Shown: positions 53,145 through 63,682 of the stretch, piece by piece
Layout of the letters: each line of letters begins with the position of its first letter
Position numbering within the stretch: position 1 is the first letter of the stretch
Origin: Acidobacteriota bacterium
GTDB lineage: Bacteria > Acidobacteriota > Terriglobia > Bryobacterales > Bryobacteraceae
Length of the DNA stretch: 64,000 nt
Assembly: GCA_026394055.1 (NCBI GenBank)
Contig: JAPKYZ010000101.1
Span: forward strand, 1 to 64,000
Direction of reading: 5' to 3'
Notes under the pieces: generated by a model
What the model was told of the DNA's origin: nothing
What the model saw: only the letters and a program-made list of their open reading frames with translations
Database searches by the model: none
Made by a program: the position numbers and the translations under genes

Positions 53145-54437
53145 ATGAATCGCGCTATCTCTGGAATTGTGATCCCATTTCTTGTTGTTGCCGCCACGCT
53201 GACGGCGGAAGTTCACACCCTCTCCCTGAAGCAGGCTGTCGACCTGGCTTTGAAACAGAACCCCGACCTGCTGCTGGCCCGCTTTGATGAGGTGCGCGCC
53301 CAGCAAGCCATCCGCGAGGCGCGGGATCCGTTCCACCCCAAGATGGTGGTGGGGAGCGGCCTGGCGTATACCAGTGGGTTCCCGCTGAGCATTGAAGGCT
53401 CGGCGCCCAGCGTCATCCGCGCCGATGCGACGCAGACACTGTTCAACCGCCAGCGCTCCTACGACGTGGCCAAGGTGCGGGAGCAGGCTCGCGGGGCGGC
53501 CATCACTACCCAAGCCCGCCGCGATGATGCCGCGCTCCGCACGGCGCTCCAGTATCTGGAAGCAGATCGTTTGCGCCGTGCCGCCGAAGTCGCTCAACGC
53601 CAGACCGAGAGCATCGAGAAGATGGCCGAGATCACCCGCATCCGCGTGGCCGAAGGGCGGGAACTGGAACTCGAAAACAAGCGCACCGCCGCGCGCCTCG
53701 CCCAAGCCCGGCACCGGGCCCGCGTACTGGAAGGCGCGGCCCATGTTGAGGAGGAAGGGTTGGCTTTGTTGCTGGGGTTCCCTTCGGGCGATCAGGTGCG
53801 GCCGATTGCCGAAGATCGGCCCGTGCTGAAGGTCCCGGATTCGGAGGAAGAAGTGGCCCGTGGCGCTCTGGAGTCGTCCAAAGACCTCCGCGTGCTGCAA
53901 TCGAAGATGCAGGCCGCGGGCCTCGATATCAAGGCCAATCAAGCGGCGCGTCTGCCGAAGATCGACCTGGTAGCACAGTACGGCCTATTCGCCAAGTTCA
54001 ACAACTACGACGACTTCTTCCGCCGCTTCCAGCGCCACAACGGCCAGATCGGCGTGTCGTTCCAGTTGCCGATTCTGCCGGGCTCCGCTGCTTCCGCCCG
54101 CGCCGACCAGGCGTCCAGCGAATCGGCGCGTTTGCGACTCGAAATGGCCTCTGCCCGCTCCCGGGTCAGCCTCAACGCCCGGCGTGCGTTTCAGGACTTG
54201 AAGAACGCCGAATCGTTCCGCGAAGTAGCGCGCCTCGATCTGGAGGTGGCTCGTGAACAGCTGGCGGTGAGCATGGCGCAGTACGAAGAGGGCCGCTCCG
54301 CGTTGAAGCTGGTGGAAGATTCGCGCATTCTCGAGAACGAGCGCTGGATGGCGTTCCTGGACGCCCAGTTCTCCGTCGAGAAGCTGCGGCTGACGGTGTT
54401 GAAAGATACTGGCGACTTGCTGGCGGCTCTGAATTAG
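53145..54437 (+). CDS. TolC-family outer-membrane efflux protein
   Basis: A 430-residue outer-membrane channel protein: signal peptide (1-22), then two long helical repeats of the OEP fold (KQAVDLALKQNPDLLLARFD and LRVLQSKMQAAGLDIKANQA). The helical hairpin continues with EVARLDLEVAREQLAVSMAQ. TolC proteins usually sit beside membrane-fusion and RND/ABC partners; none is next to this gene, so its pump is elsewhere or it serves the adjacent secreted proteins. It is 17 bp after the DUF1080 gene. Confidence 0.88.
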   Translation: MNRAISGIVIPFLVVAATLTAEVHTLSLKQAVDLALKQNPDLLLARFDEVRAQQAIREARDPFHPKMVVGSGLAYTSGFPLSIEGSAPSVIRADATQTLFNRQRSYDVAKVREQARGAAITTQARRDDAALRTALQYLEADRLRRAAEVAQRQTESIEKMAEITRIRVAEGRELELENKRTAARLAQARHRARVLEGAAHVEEEGLALLLGFPSGDQVRPIAEDRPVLKVPDSEEEVARGALESSKDLRVLQSKMQAAGLDIKANQAARLPKIDLVAQYGLFAKFNNYDDFFRRFQRHNGQIGVSFQLPILPGSAASARADQASSESARLRLEMASARSRVSLNARRAFQDLKNAESFREVARLDLEVAREQLAVSMAQYEEGRSALKLVEDSRILENERWMAFLDAQFSVEKLRLTVLKDTGDLLAALN

Positions 54438-54465
54438 AGGCCAAATTCGGCGCTAACATAGTGGA

Positions 54466-57400
54466 ATGATCCGGTGGCTTGCCCTAGTAGCCGCGCTTGC
54501 CGGGGCTTGGCTGCTGGTGCCTGCCCCCCTGTCGCTTGACGTCCAACAAGGCCGCGTGTACCGCGCCACCATCTCTGGTGTGGGCCGGGCCTCGATCGCC
54601 GGACAGGCGAAGACGCTCGACGCCTGGGATACAGACTTCACGCGTGAGTTCCGCGCCGTGCGCACTGGCAAGGCTCCCCTTGAGGTTCCCGCGGGCGCCA
54701 CGCTCGACCTGCAAGCGGTGCCCGATCATGTGCTTCCAGCCAGCGACTGGCATGCCGCCGAGACCTTCCGCGCGGGCGAATCGATTGCCGCCTACGCTGA
54801 CGAACGGCCCTATATGCCGGCCTCGGAAACTGAGCTGCGGGCGGGCGTGCACTGGTACAAGGTCCGCCTTTCGGAAAACGAAAAGCGGCTGGTGTTCTTT
54901 AACGTCGAAGCGGATGACCGAGATGTACCCTCCGATGTCGACCTCTTCACCGCAACTGCGGCGGGTGAGCTTGAACCCTACCGCGAAGGCTCCCACCGCT
55001 ACACGCCGGAGGCGACGCAGAACTTCCCGGGCCTGGCCAGCTACCGGACCCGCGTGCTGTCGCCAGGGCGCGACTATCTGGTCCGCGTTTCCGCCAACCA
55101 CCCCTGGTACCGGCTGCGCACCAAATCTTACCCGGTGCCGCCCTATGCCGACCCGAAGCTGGCGGCGGAAGTCGGCATGGATCTGCTGGTCAGCCTGGGT
55201 GATGCCTGGCTGAACAACATCCCGCGCCGGGGCGCCGTGGCGCAGCGTGACACCATGCAGCATGCCGAAGTGCAGAACTGCGTCGCCTGCCATGCCACGC
55301 AGTTCACCATGCGCGCCTACCGCGGTGCGCGCGAGCGCGGCTTTGCTCCGGTCAATCCGCATGCGGCGGCGAGTCTCCAAGCGCAGCTCGACAACAACCC
55401 GCGGCCCCTCCCCGGGCATCCGGGAGCCAACTGGAGCCGCGTGATCTTCTCCGCCCGCGCCGTCTCCACGCGGCTGCCGATGCTGGTGGATGCGCCCGAT
55501 GTGCACCGGGGCGCGGCCAGGTTTCTTGATCTAGTCAACCTGATGGAAGTGGAAGCCGATGGCGCTCCGCCTAGCGTCAGCCCGATGGAAGTGGCCTTTG
55601 GAGCGCTGCGGCTTTACCGTGAGCAGCAGTCACCTCGTGCGCTCGAACTGGAGCGTCAAGTGAAGGCGTTCGCCGCCACCAACGTGACGGACTTGAGCTG
55701 GAAGGTGCTGACCCTGCGCCAAACGGCCGATATCGAGCGGCTGCGTACGATGCGCGGCGAGGCTGATTTTATTGAGTCCCTGCGGCTCTACGCCTTGGCC
55801 GCCGCCGGTGATCAACCGGACTTGACCGGCCTGCTCCGCCAGCAACAACCCTGGGGCGGCTGGCAAGGCGACCCTGGGCCCAAGACCTTCAACACTCCGT
55901 TCCGCGACACGCAGTTTGCCGTGCTCGCCCTGGCCGCCCGCTATCCGCAGACCCCGGCCGCCGCCGTAACGGCTGAGCCCGAGCCCGTGTTGTCCGGCAA
56001 AGCGAAGCTGCGGCGGCAGGCAGTCCAATTGCGCCGGTCGGCGGACGCTACGGCACTACTGGCGGCACCGCGCTGGGTAATGCTGCGGGCGCTAAACAAG
56101 CAGTTCCGGCAGCTGGCGGCGAATGACCAATTGCTGGCCGCCACCAAGGCGTCGCTTGATGATGCGTCGCCGCTTATTCGCCTGGACGCCGCCATCGCGC
56201 TGACCCACTGGTACACCTGGCGCAACGACGAGAGCATTCTCGATGTGCTGGCTGCGCGCTTAAGCCGTGAAACTGAGCCTCGCGTGCGGCGGGTGCTCAC
56301 CGAAGGCGTCTCGAACATTCTCGACGAGAACTTGGGCTATGCCGAAGCCTGGATGCGGGCCATGGTCCGCGAAGAAGATCGGGCCAAGACGGTGGCCGCC
56401 CTGCATGAACGGAGCCGCCGCCAAAGCGCCGTGCTGGCCAAGCATCTGAACAACGGCTCACGCGATGCCAAGCTCTCGTTACTGACTTCGCTGTGGGATC
56501 TCCCGCTGCGCCACATGGCCATCCCGGAAGACGCCGCCCATCGCAGCGAAGTGACGCTACCGGCCTACTACGAAGAGTTCTCGCGCGGCGTCCCTCGCCT
56601 GCATGAACCTGAAACGCCCTATGCGCCTTATGGCGAGGCGCTGCGGTTCTCCTATGGCGCGCGCAACGGCTTCTTCAAGACCCGCGTGGGCAACGACAGT
56701 GACGCCATCGACCTGACCGGCGCGGGACCGGAGCTGGAGGCCGCCATCCTTGCCTGCCTCCGTTCCGGCGATGCGGAACTGCAGACGGCAGCCATCAAGG
56801 CCGGGTCGGCGTTGGGTGGGGCGATGTCGCCCGCCTTCACGCGAGCCATGCTGGCTTCCGCCAAGACCGATGAGGTCCGCTACGTCTACGAGAACAGCGC
56901 CCGCGGCCGCCTGACCTTGGGCGACCCGGACCAGCCAGCCGCGGCCACGATTGCGGCCATCATCAGCACCGCCAACCTGGGTGTCGCCCTGCCGCTGGTG
57001 GCGGCCTTGCCGCCGGGTTCTGTGATCACACGCGATGCCCGCTTGATCTCCTGGATCGAAAGCCTGCTCCAGAAGCCGCCCGCCGGCCTGCTGGACCGGG
57101 TGATCGCCGCCGGGGCCATCTTCCCCCGGGTGGCGGACGGACCCTTGATGCGCAGTATGGTTCTCGAAGCGCTGGCCTCCGGTGACCGGGCCACCGAAGC
57201 CGCGGCGATCGAGGTGGTCGTCCGGAACTACTTTGCCGACCCCACCATGCCTACCCTCGCTGAACAGTTCGGCGCTGCCACGCACGGCCGCGTGCGGCAA
57301 CAACTGCTCGATTCGCTCGACCCGTCGCGGTTCTCGCTGCGCCTGTCCGCGCTTTCGCTCTACAACCCTGGCAACACCAACTTCATCCCGGCCGACGCCA

Positions 57401-57903
57401 ACCTGTTTTCGAGCAACAAGGTGCAGGAGTTTGTCAGCCGCAGCCTGGCTGATGGAGACCCGCAAGTGCGGGCCGCCGCGCAGGATCTGGTGCGGACCTA
57501 TCCGGCGCTGGCCAAGCAGATCTCGGCCCAAGTGCCCGGCCGGCCGCTGCCCGATGAGCGCTACTTTGAGCAGCACGTCCAGCCGATCCTCACCAAGGCC
57601 GGCGCGGACGGCAAGGCGTGTGTGATGTGCCATTCGACCCACGCCCGCTTCACGCTGCGCCTCAACGCCGCCGCCAACTATCGCGCCGCGCTAAAGGTGA
57701 TCGATGCCGCCAATCCGAAAGCCAGCCTGATGCTGGTCAAGCCGACCCGTCCGAATGATTCCGCCGGCGACCCCAACTTCTTCCTCGCCACCCACAATGG
57801 CGGCGAACGGTGGTTGGGCAATGAATCGAGCGTCGAGTACCAGACGATTCTGGCCTGGATTCGGGGTGCGAAAGTCGCTCCCGTTCAAGCCGCCTTGCGG
57901 TAG
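54466..57903 (+). CDS. Giant exported diheme c-type cytochrome with solenoid domains
   Basis: A 1145-residue protein with a signal peptide (WLALVAALAGAWLLVPAP). Two CxxCH heme sites are separated by about 780 residues: CVACH (272-276) and CVMCH (1052-1056), the second in a planctomycete-type cytochrome domain at the C-terminus (GKACVMCHSTHARFTL). Between them, QQPWGGWQGDP recalls the squalene-cyclase-type repeat, and residues from about 520 on form HEAT-like helical pairs. The N-terminal 250 residues are beta-rich. An exported electron-transfer scaffold is inferred. It lies in the plus-strand run after the TolC-like gene. Confidence 0.75.
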   Translation: MIRWLALVAALAGAWLLVPAPLSLDVQQGRVYRATISGVGRASIAGQAKTLDAWDTDFTREFRAVRTGKAPLEVPAGATLDLQAVPDHVLPASDWHAAETFRAGESIAAYADERPYMPASETELRAGVHWYKVRLSENEKRLVFFNVEADDRDVPSDVDLFTATAAGELEPYREGSHRYTPEATQNFPGLASYRTRVLSPGRDYLVRVSANHPWYRLRTKSYPVPPYADPKLAAEVGMDLLVSLGDAWLNNIPRRGAVAQRDTMQHAEVQNCVACHATQFTMRAYRGARERGFAPVNPHAAASLQAQLDNNPRPLPGHPGANWSRVIFSARAVSTRLPMLVDAPDVHRGAARFLDLVNLMEVEADGAPPSVSPMEVAFGALRLYREQQSPRALELERQVKAFAATNVTDLSWKVLTLRQTADIERLRTMRGEADFIESLRLYALAAAGDQPDLTGLLRQQQPWGGWQGDPGPKTFNTPFRDTQFAVLALAARYPQTPAAAVTAEPEPVLSGKAKLRRQAVQLRRSADATALLAAPRWVMLRALNKQFRQLAANDQLLAATKASLDDASPLIRLDAAIALTHWYTWRNDESILDVLAARLSRETEPRVRRVLTEGVSNILDENLGYAEAWMRAMVREEDRAKTVAALHERSRRQSAVLAKHLNNGSRDAKLSLLTSLWDLPLRHMAIPEDAAHRSEVTLPAYYEEFSRGVPRLHEPETPYAPYGEALRFSYGARNGFFKTRVGNDSDAIDLTGAGPELEAAILACLRSGDAELQTAAIKAGSALGGAMSPAFTRAMLASAKTDEVRYVYENSARGRLTLGDPDQPAAATIAAIISTANLGVALPLVAALPPGSVITRDARLISWIESLLQKPPAGLLDRVIAAGAIFPRVADGPLMRSMVLEALASGDRATEAAAIEVVVRNYFADPTMPTLAEQFGAATHGRVRQQLLDSLDPSRFSLRLSALSLYNPGNTNFIPADANLFSSNKVQEFVSRSLADGDPQVRAAAQDLVRTYPALAKQISAQVPGRPLPDERYFEQHVQPILTKAGADGKACVMCHSTHARFTLRLNAAANYRAALKVIDAANPKASLMLVKPTRPNDSAGDPNFFLATHNGGERWLGNESSVEYQTILAWIRGAKVAPVQAALR

Positions 57904-57953
57904 CACTTGGAACCGCAACTTGGGGCGGCGGCGGGGGTTATACTGGGGTGCGC

Positions 57954-60900
57954 ATGAGGCTCATCGCGGTCGCGTTTTCGTTGGCGTTTCTCCTGTTTGA
58001 GGGGGTCCAGGCCGCTACCTTCGGCACGGCGGTGCCAGTGGTGGGCGGGGTCACCGACATGGTGCTCGATTCGGCCCGTAACCGCCTGTATTTAGTTGGC
58101 GTTCCGGACAAAGTCGACGTTTATTCCGTCACCCAGCGCCGCACCATTGCCACCATCAAGACCGACTCTCTGCCGCTAGCGGCGGCCATGTCGCGGGACG
58201 GCAAGTATCTCTATGTGGTGGCGCACAACGCCTCCGCGCTGAACATCATTGATCTGGAATCGTTGGGCGTCGTCAAGACGGTGAACCTGCCCGCGCGCCC
58301 GGAAGGCGTCGCGGTGGGCAACGATGAGCGCGTGCTGATCTCGACCATCGGCACCGGCGCGGGCAATGCCTTTAACGTCCTGCTGTTGTTTGACCCCAAC
58401 GCCGCCGAGACCCGGGCGTTGTCCGCCGTGCAGGTAACGCCGCCCGCTTCCACGCCGCCCGTGCTGCCCGCCCCGCAAGGCCAACCGCTGCGGGCCAACC
58501 GGAGCTTTTTGTCTGCTTCCAACGATGGCACCACCATTGTCGGCGCCAACGTGCTGGCCAATGGCACGCGCACGGTGTTTGTCTACGAAGTCGCTTCGGG
58601 CAGCGTGTTGCGGTCCCGCAATATTGGCAGCATCTCGAACGTGCTCTCAATTTCGAGCAACGGGCAGCGGTTCATGGCCGGGCTTTCGCTGTTTGACACG
58701 GCGTCGCTGGAAATTCTGGCGCAGCAGAATCTGGCCAACGCGCCCTACCCGATTCCCACCGGCACCAACTTCAATTTGCAGCAGAACCAGGGCGGCAGCG
58801 CCTTCGCTCCAGATAGCTCCGCCATCTTTTCCGCCTTCAACGTCGCGCCGCAGCAGAACCCGGCTGCGCGGCCCAATATCAGCCAGTTGATGCTGTCGGA
58901 CCCGGACAATCTCCTGATCCGGGATGCTTACCAGTTGCCGGAGAACCTGTCGGGCAAGATCCTGATTTCGGCGGACTCGCAGAACATGTTCGCGATTTCA
59001 GAATCAGGCTTTCTGATCATCCCGATCGGCCAGGTGGCGCAACAGCCGATCGCGACGCTGACGCAATCCTCGGTGCTGCTGGCCAACGACCAGTGCGGCG
59101 TGTTTTCCAATCTGCGGACCACGCGAGTGTCGGTCCGCAATGACGGCCGCGGTACGCTGGGGGCGACGTCGGCGCAACTGCTGACGGCCACCGGAGGTCC
59201 GGCGGCATTGGGTGGAGCGGGCGGCGCCGGTGGCGGCATTGTCATCCCCGTTCCCGGCGGCGGCATCATCACCATTCCGATCGGCGGCCAGCCCGGCCAA
59301 CCGGCCACCACCCCGGCGGTCACGGCACCCGCCAACGGCACCGCCCCCTCGATCCGGACCATCCAGACTTCGGCGGGCGTCGATTTTGAGCTGACCTTTA
59401 ACCAAGCCAACCGCAACGCCGTGGGCACGGTGAACCCGTTTCACGATTACCTGGTCCAATCGAACAACGCCATCAACATCCCGGCCCGCATCCGGGTCTT
59501 CCAGAACAACCGCGACTCCGACGCGCGGGGTGAAGTGGTCCCGGTGGCGGTGGGCATCTCCTCCAATGAGGCGCTGGCCGATATCGCCTACGACGCGCAG
59601 CGGCAGCGGGTCTATATGGCCAACTCGGGGCTGAACCGGATTGAGATTTACGACATCCGCACGCGGCGGCTGCTGGCGCCGGTGAAGGTGGGACAGTTGC
59701 CGCGCTCCATGACGTTGTCGCTCGATGGCTCGGTGATGTATGTGGCAAATTCCGGCGGCGAATCGCTGACCGTGGTCGATCTTGACAAGAACGCCGTGGC
59801 GGGCAAGATCAAGTTCCCCCCGATCCCGTTGAATGCCAGTGTGGCCCTGGCCACACCGCGCGTGATCACCGCCTCGCAAAGTGGCCCCCTGGTGCTGGTG
59901 AGCACCGGCAGCGGCACGGCGGCCACCTTGTGGAAGATTATCGGCAATGAAATGGTCCCGCGCCGTCTGGAGTCTGAGATTTTCGGCACGGCCACCACCA
60001 TTGCCGCGCCCTATACGATGACCGCCACGCCCAACGGCGAATTTGTGCTGCTGTTGGCGGGCAACGGGTTTGCGTATCTCTATAGCGCGATCGACGACCG
60101 GTTTGTCCAAGCCCGGCAGATCTTCACCGCCCAGCAGATGACCGGCTATTACGGCGCGGTGGCCGCCGGCCCGCGCGGCACCTATTATGTGGTGAACGGC
60201 ACGACCCTCAATTCGGCGTTGAGCCCGATGTCCACCGCCCAGGGCGTCGCCCCCGGTGCCAACGGCGCCACCGGCAACTTGCCCGTCGCCGCGACGATCC
60301 CGGTGAGCGCCACCACCTACGCCCGCTTTACGCAACCGTTCCGGACCGCCGCCAATCAAGCCTTGTCTGACCCGGGCACGGTGGAGCTGGTGGATGTGCA
60401 GTCAGGTGCTGCCACGCGGCGGTCCCTGGCGCTGGAAGGGCCGACGACGCAGGCGGTGGGCAACCAACGCGTGGTTGTCGATGGCCGCACGATGGTTCTC
60501 GATGCCACCGGCGCCAACGCCTACGTCATCACCACCAGCGGGCTGAGCATCGTGCCGCTCGACACTCCGGCCGCCACGGACCGGCCGCTGCCCAACAATG
60601 GCGGCACCGTGTCGCTGGCCAGCTATCTGCCGGCCTTTGCGCCCGGCGGGTTGATTTCGATCTTTGGCCGCAGTCTGGCCTCCGATGCGACGGCCGAGCC
60701 GCCCTACCCCACCACGCTGGGCGGCACTTGCGTCACGCTGAACAATACGCCGATCCCCCTGATCATGACCTCCGCCGGGCAGATCAATGCCCGGATCCCG
60801 GAAAACATCACCGTCGGCTCGACATCCGTGGCACAAACGTTGGTAGTCCGCTCAGTGGACCGCCGCTCCTCCAGCACCGCGCAAACGATCCGTATCAGCC

Positions 60901-61298
60901 GCCTGGCACCGGCTCTTTTTGTCGATACCGCCACCGGCCGGGCAGCCGCGTACGATGGCGAAACCGGGGACAAGATCACCTCCGGCAACCCCACCACGCG
61001 CGACCGCTACGTCACCATCTACGGGGTCGGCTTTGGCTTGAATTTCAAGAAGAGCGGCACCACCGTTCTTACGGAACTCGCTGACAAAGTGGAAGTTTTC
61101 ATCGGTGACCCCAAGATCAATGAGGCCGAGATGGACGTCCGCTGGGCCGGCCTGGTGCCGGGCCTGGTGGGCATCTATCAGGTGAACTTCTACGTGCCCT
61201 GGTACCGCCTGCGCGGTGAGCAGCCGCTGATTGTCCGAGTGGCGGGCGTGGAAAGCCAGCGCACCGGTCCTGTCGTACCAAAGATTGACGTCGACTAG
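57954..61298 (+). CDS. Exported beta-propeller protein with Solibacter-type C-terminal domain
   Basis: A 1114-residue protein from ATG 57954 with signal peptide (MRLIAVAFSLAFLLFEGVQA). Two YVTN-like propeller regions are visible (RNRLYLVGVPDKVDVYS and QRVYMANSGLNRIEIYD), divided by a Gly/Pro-rich linker (GGAGGAGGGIVIPVPGGG). The last about 215 residues match the Solibacter C-terminal domain pattern: APGGLISIFGRSLA, LGGTCVTLNNTPIPL, SAGQINARIPENI and GLVPGLVGIYQVNFYVP. That domain is expanded in Solibacter and supports the taxonomic call. Probably a surface binding protein. Confidence 0.8.
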   Translation: MRLIAVAFSLAFLLFEGVQAATFGTAVPVVGGVTDMVLDSARNRLYLVGVPDKVDVYSVTQRRTIATIKTDSLPLAAAMSRDGKYLYVVAHNASALNIIDLESLGVVKTVNLPARPEGVAVGNDERVLISTIGTGAGNAFNVLLLFDPNAAETRALSAVQVTPPASTPPVLPAPQGQPLRANRSFLSASNDGTTIVGANVLANGTRTVFVYEVASGSVLRSRNIGSISNVLSISSNGQRFMAGLSLFDTASLEILAQQNLANAPYPIPTGTNFNLQQNQGGSAFAPDSSAIFSAFNVAPQQNPAARPNISQLMLSDPDNLLIRDAYQLPENLSGKILISADSQNMFAISESGFLIIPIGQVAQQPIATLTQSSVLLANDQCGVFSNLRTTRVSVRNDGRGTLGATSAQLLTATGGPAALGGAGGAGGGIVIPVPGGGIITIPIGGQPGQPATTPAVTAPANGTAPSIRTIQTSAGVDFELTFNQANRNAVGTVNPFHDYLVQSNNAINIPARIRVFQNNRDSDARGEVVPVAVGISSNEALADIAYDAQRQRVYMANSGLNRIEIYDIRTRRLLAPVKVGQLPRSMTLSLDGSVMYVANSGGESLTVVDLDKNAVAGKIKFPPIPLNASVALATPRVITASQSGPLVLVSTGSGTAATLWKIIGNEMVPRRLESEIFGTATTIAAPYTMTATPNGEFVLLLAGNGFAYLYSAIDDRFVQARQIFTAQQMTGYYGAVAAGPRGTYYVVNGTTLNSALSPMSTAQGVAPGANGATGNLPVAATIPVSATTYARFTQPFRTAANQALSDPGTVELVDVQSGAATRRSLALEGPTTQAVGNQRVVVDGRTMVLDATGANAYVITTSGLSIVPLDTPAATDRPLPNNGGTVSLASYLPAFAPGGLISIFGRSLASDATAEPPYPTTLGGTCVTLNNTPIPLIMTSAGQINARIPENITVGSTSVAQTLVVRSVDRRSSSTAQTIRISRLAPALFVDTATGRAAAYDGETGDKITSGNPTTRDRYVTIYGVGFGLNFKKSGTTVLTELADKVEVFIGDPKINEAEMDVRWAGLVPGLVGIYQVNFYVPWYRLRGEQPLIVRVAGVESQRTGPVVPKIDVD

Positions 61299-61329
61299 CC
61301 GGGATCGCTTTTGTAGGCTTCTGGGACTG

Positions 61330-61335
61330 TATAAT
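61330..61335 (+). promoter_or_regulatory. Consensus -10 box before the TPR lipoprotein gene
   Basis: TATAAT lies 34 bp before ATG 61370. A -35 at suitable spacing is poor (GCTTTT at 61307-61312), so the promoter may need an activator. The gene has a good ribosome site (AGAAGG, 61355-61360). Confidence 0.45.
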
Positions 61336-61369
61336 TGGCCTATACTAGCCGATTAGAAGGTTTGTCTCT

Positions 61370-63682
61370 ATGCGTTCTTCCAAGTTGATCCTCCTGCTCG
61401 CCCTGGCCTTGCTGGGTGCGGCTTGCAACCGCGACCCCAAGGTGCAGCGTCAGAAGCACCTCGAAAATGGCAACCGCTATTTCAACAACAATAAATTCAA
61501 GGAAGCGTCGATCATGTATCGGCGTGCCTTGCAGCAGGATCAACGCTTTGGCGAGGCGTACTATCGGCTGGGGTTGTCTGAACTGAAGCTGGGCCATCCG
61601 GTGGAGTCGCTCCGCGCGCTGCAGCGTGCCGTCGAGCTGGACCCCAACAACCAAGACGCCCCGGCCAAGCTGGCCGAGCTGTTTCTGGCCTTCTATTCCG
61701 CCAACCCCAAGCATCCGGCGGAGTATCTGAAGGAAATTGAAGACAACACCAATAAGATTCTGGCGCGTAACCCCAAGTCTTACGACGGTTTGCGTCTGCG
61801 CGGCTACCTGAACCTCACCAAACGCAACATCCAGGCCGCCACGGCCGACTTCGCCGCCGCCAACGAGATCAAGCCCGGACAACCGGATCTGATCCTGGTG
61901 TTGTGCCAAAGCCTGCTGGCCAGCCAGAAGATGGAAGAAGCCGAGAAGCTGGCGCGCGCCACGCTGGACAAGGAAAAGGCCTACGCCCCGCTGTACGATT
62001 TGCTCTACGGCACCTATATCCAGACCAAGCGTTATGACGACGGCGAGGCGATTCTCAAGTTAAAGTCGGGCAACAATCCCCGCAACCCGCTCTACATCCT
62101 GCAGTTGGCCGCCCATTATTTGGCTGCCCAGAAGATGCCGGAAATGCAGTCCCAGTTGGATCGCATTACCACTAACCCCAAGGACTTCCCGAACGGCCGC
62201 TCGCTGGTGGGGGACTTCTATTTCCGTGCCCGCTCACTGGACAAGGCCATTGAGCAGTACACGTTGGGCATGAACGAAACCAAGAGCGGCGACGACAAAT
62301 TGGCGCTCCAAAAGCGTCAGGTGGAAGTTCTCGTGGCCCAGGGCAAGGTGGCCGAGGCCAGCAAAGTGGTGACTGAGATTCTCCAGGCCCACCCCAAGGA
62401 CGACGATGGCATTGCGATGCGTGGCGCGCTGGCGCTGCGGTCCGGCACCAAGGAGACGATTCAGGCGGCCATCAATGATTTGCAGTCGGTGGTCTCGCGC
62501 ACGCCCAACAACCACGTATTGCGCTTCAACTACGCCCGGGCGTTGATCGCCAAGGGCGAGCTGGACCAGGCCAAAGTGCAGCTGCTGGAATCGGTGAAGT
62601 TGCGCCCGGACTACGTGCCGGCCCGCTTGGCACTGGCCCAGGTTTACGTCACCAAGGGCGACTTCCCGAACGCGCAGCAGATGGCGAATGAGATCCTTCA
62701 GTACGACCCCAACAATCAGCCGGCGAAGCTGTTGCGATCGAGCGCGATGATCGGCCTGCGCCAATACGTCGAAGCGCGCCGGGAGTTGAAGGGCTTGCTG
62801 GATGGCAATCCGCAGTTGACCGACGCCCAGTTCCAGCTGGGTATGGTGAATTTTAGCGAGGGCAAGTTCAAGGAAGCCGAGGGCATTTTCCGCAGGCTCT
62901 ATGAGAGTGCCCCGAAGGACCCCCGCGGCTTGCTGGGCACCATTGAATCGCTGGCCCGCCAAAACCAGTACCCGGAAGCAATCAAGTTGATCACGGCGGA
63001 GCTGGAAAAGTCCCCTGATCGTACCGATCTGCGCTTGGCCTTGGCCAATACCGCGTTCATCGCCCGCAACTACGACCTGGCCATCCAGGAGTTGCAGGAG
63101 CTGATGGCCAAGGACCCCAAGAACACCAACTACATGCTGCGGTTGGGCGAATGCTACCGGCAAAAGGGCAACCTGGAACAGGCGATCGCCATCGTCCAGA
63201 AGGCCCAGGCCGCCGTACCCAACGATCCGGTGACGACGCTGCAGTTGGCGTTGCTTTACGACACCACCGGTGCCGCCGACCGCTCCCGTCCGCACTATGA
63301 GAAGGTTCTGGCGATTGAGCCCGACAATCCGATGGCGCTCAACAACCTGGCCTACATCATGGCGGAGCAGGGCACCAATCTGGACCAGGCCTTGACCATG
63401 GTGCAAAAGGCCAAGCAGAAGCTGCCAACCAACCCGGAAATCTCCGACACGATGGGCTGGATCTACATCAAGAAGAACCTGAGCGACAACGCGATCAGCA
63501 TCCTGCGGGAAATCACCACCAAGTATCCGGAGCGCGCGGTCTATCAGTATCACCTGGGCATGGCCTATTTTCAAAAGGGCGACAAGCCGCAAGCGAAGAA
63601 GATTCTGTTGGCCGCGCTGACCAAGAAGCCGGACAAGGGCGAAGAAGGCAAAATCAAGGAATTGATTGCCAAGTGCAACTAG
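61370..63682 (+). CDS. TPR-repeat lipoprotein, PrsT/PEP-CTERM-type
   Basis: A 770-residue lipoprotein: the signal ends LLGAACNRD, a lipobox with Cys at residue 19. About fifteen TPR units follow (for example GNRYFNNNKFKEASIMYRRA, YYRLGLSELKLGHPVESLRA and YHLGMAYFQKGDKPQAKKIL). Architecture and length resemble the TPR proteins of exosortase/PEP-CTERM exopolysaccharide systems (PrsT), but no exosortase, glycosyltransferase or PEP-CTERM protein is in view. A scaffold for envelope export is the best inference. The last gene of the window lies 49 bp downstream. Confidence 0.85.
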   Translation: MRSSKLILLLALALLGAACNRDPKVQRQKHLENGNRYFNNNKFKEASIMYRRALQQDQRFGEAYYRLGLSELKLGHPVESLRALQRAVELDPNNQDAPAKLAELFLAFYSANPKHPAEYLKEIEDNTNKILARNPKSYDGLRLRGYLNLTKRNIQAATADFAAANEIKPGQPDLILVLCQSLLASQKMEEAEKLARATLDKEKAYAPLYDLLYGTYIQTKRYDDGEAILKLKSGNNPRNPLYILQLAAHYLAAQKMPEMQSQLDRITTNPKDFPNGRSLVGDFYFRARSLDKAIEQYTLGMNETKSGDDKLALQKRQVEVLVAQGKVAEASKVVTEILQAHPKDDDGIAMRGALALRSGTKETIQAAINDLQSVVSRTPNNHVLRFNYARALIAKGELDQAKVQLLESVKLRPDYVPARLALAQVYVTKGDFPNAQQMANEILQYDPNNQPAKLLRSSAMIGLRQYVEARRELKGLLDGNPQLTDAQFQLGMVNFSEGKFKEAEGIFRRLYESAPKDPRGLLGTIESLARQNQYPEAIKLITAELEKSPDRTDLRLALANTAFIARNYDLAIQELQELMAKDPKNTNYMLRLGECYRQKGNLEQAIAIVQKAQAAVPNDPVTTLQLALLYDTTGAADRSRPHYEKVLAIEPDNPMALNNLAYIMAEQGTNLDQALTMVQKAKQKLPTNPEISDTMGWIYIKKNLSDNAISILREITTKYPERAVYQYHLGMAYFQKGDKPQAKKILLAALTKKPDKGEEGKIKELIAKCN

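Noticed and set aside
59004..60359. 451-codon minus-strand open frame opposite the propeller protein
   Set aside because: Rich in His, Arg and Gly with no family match; the plus-strand frame has a signal peptide and the Solibacter C-terminal pattern.
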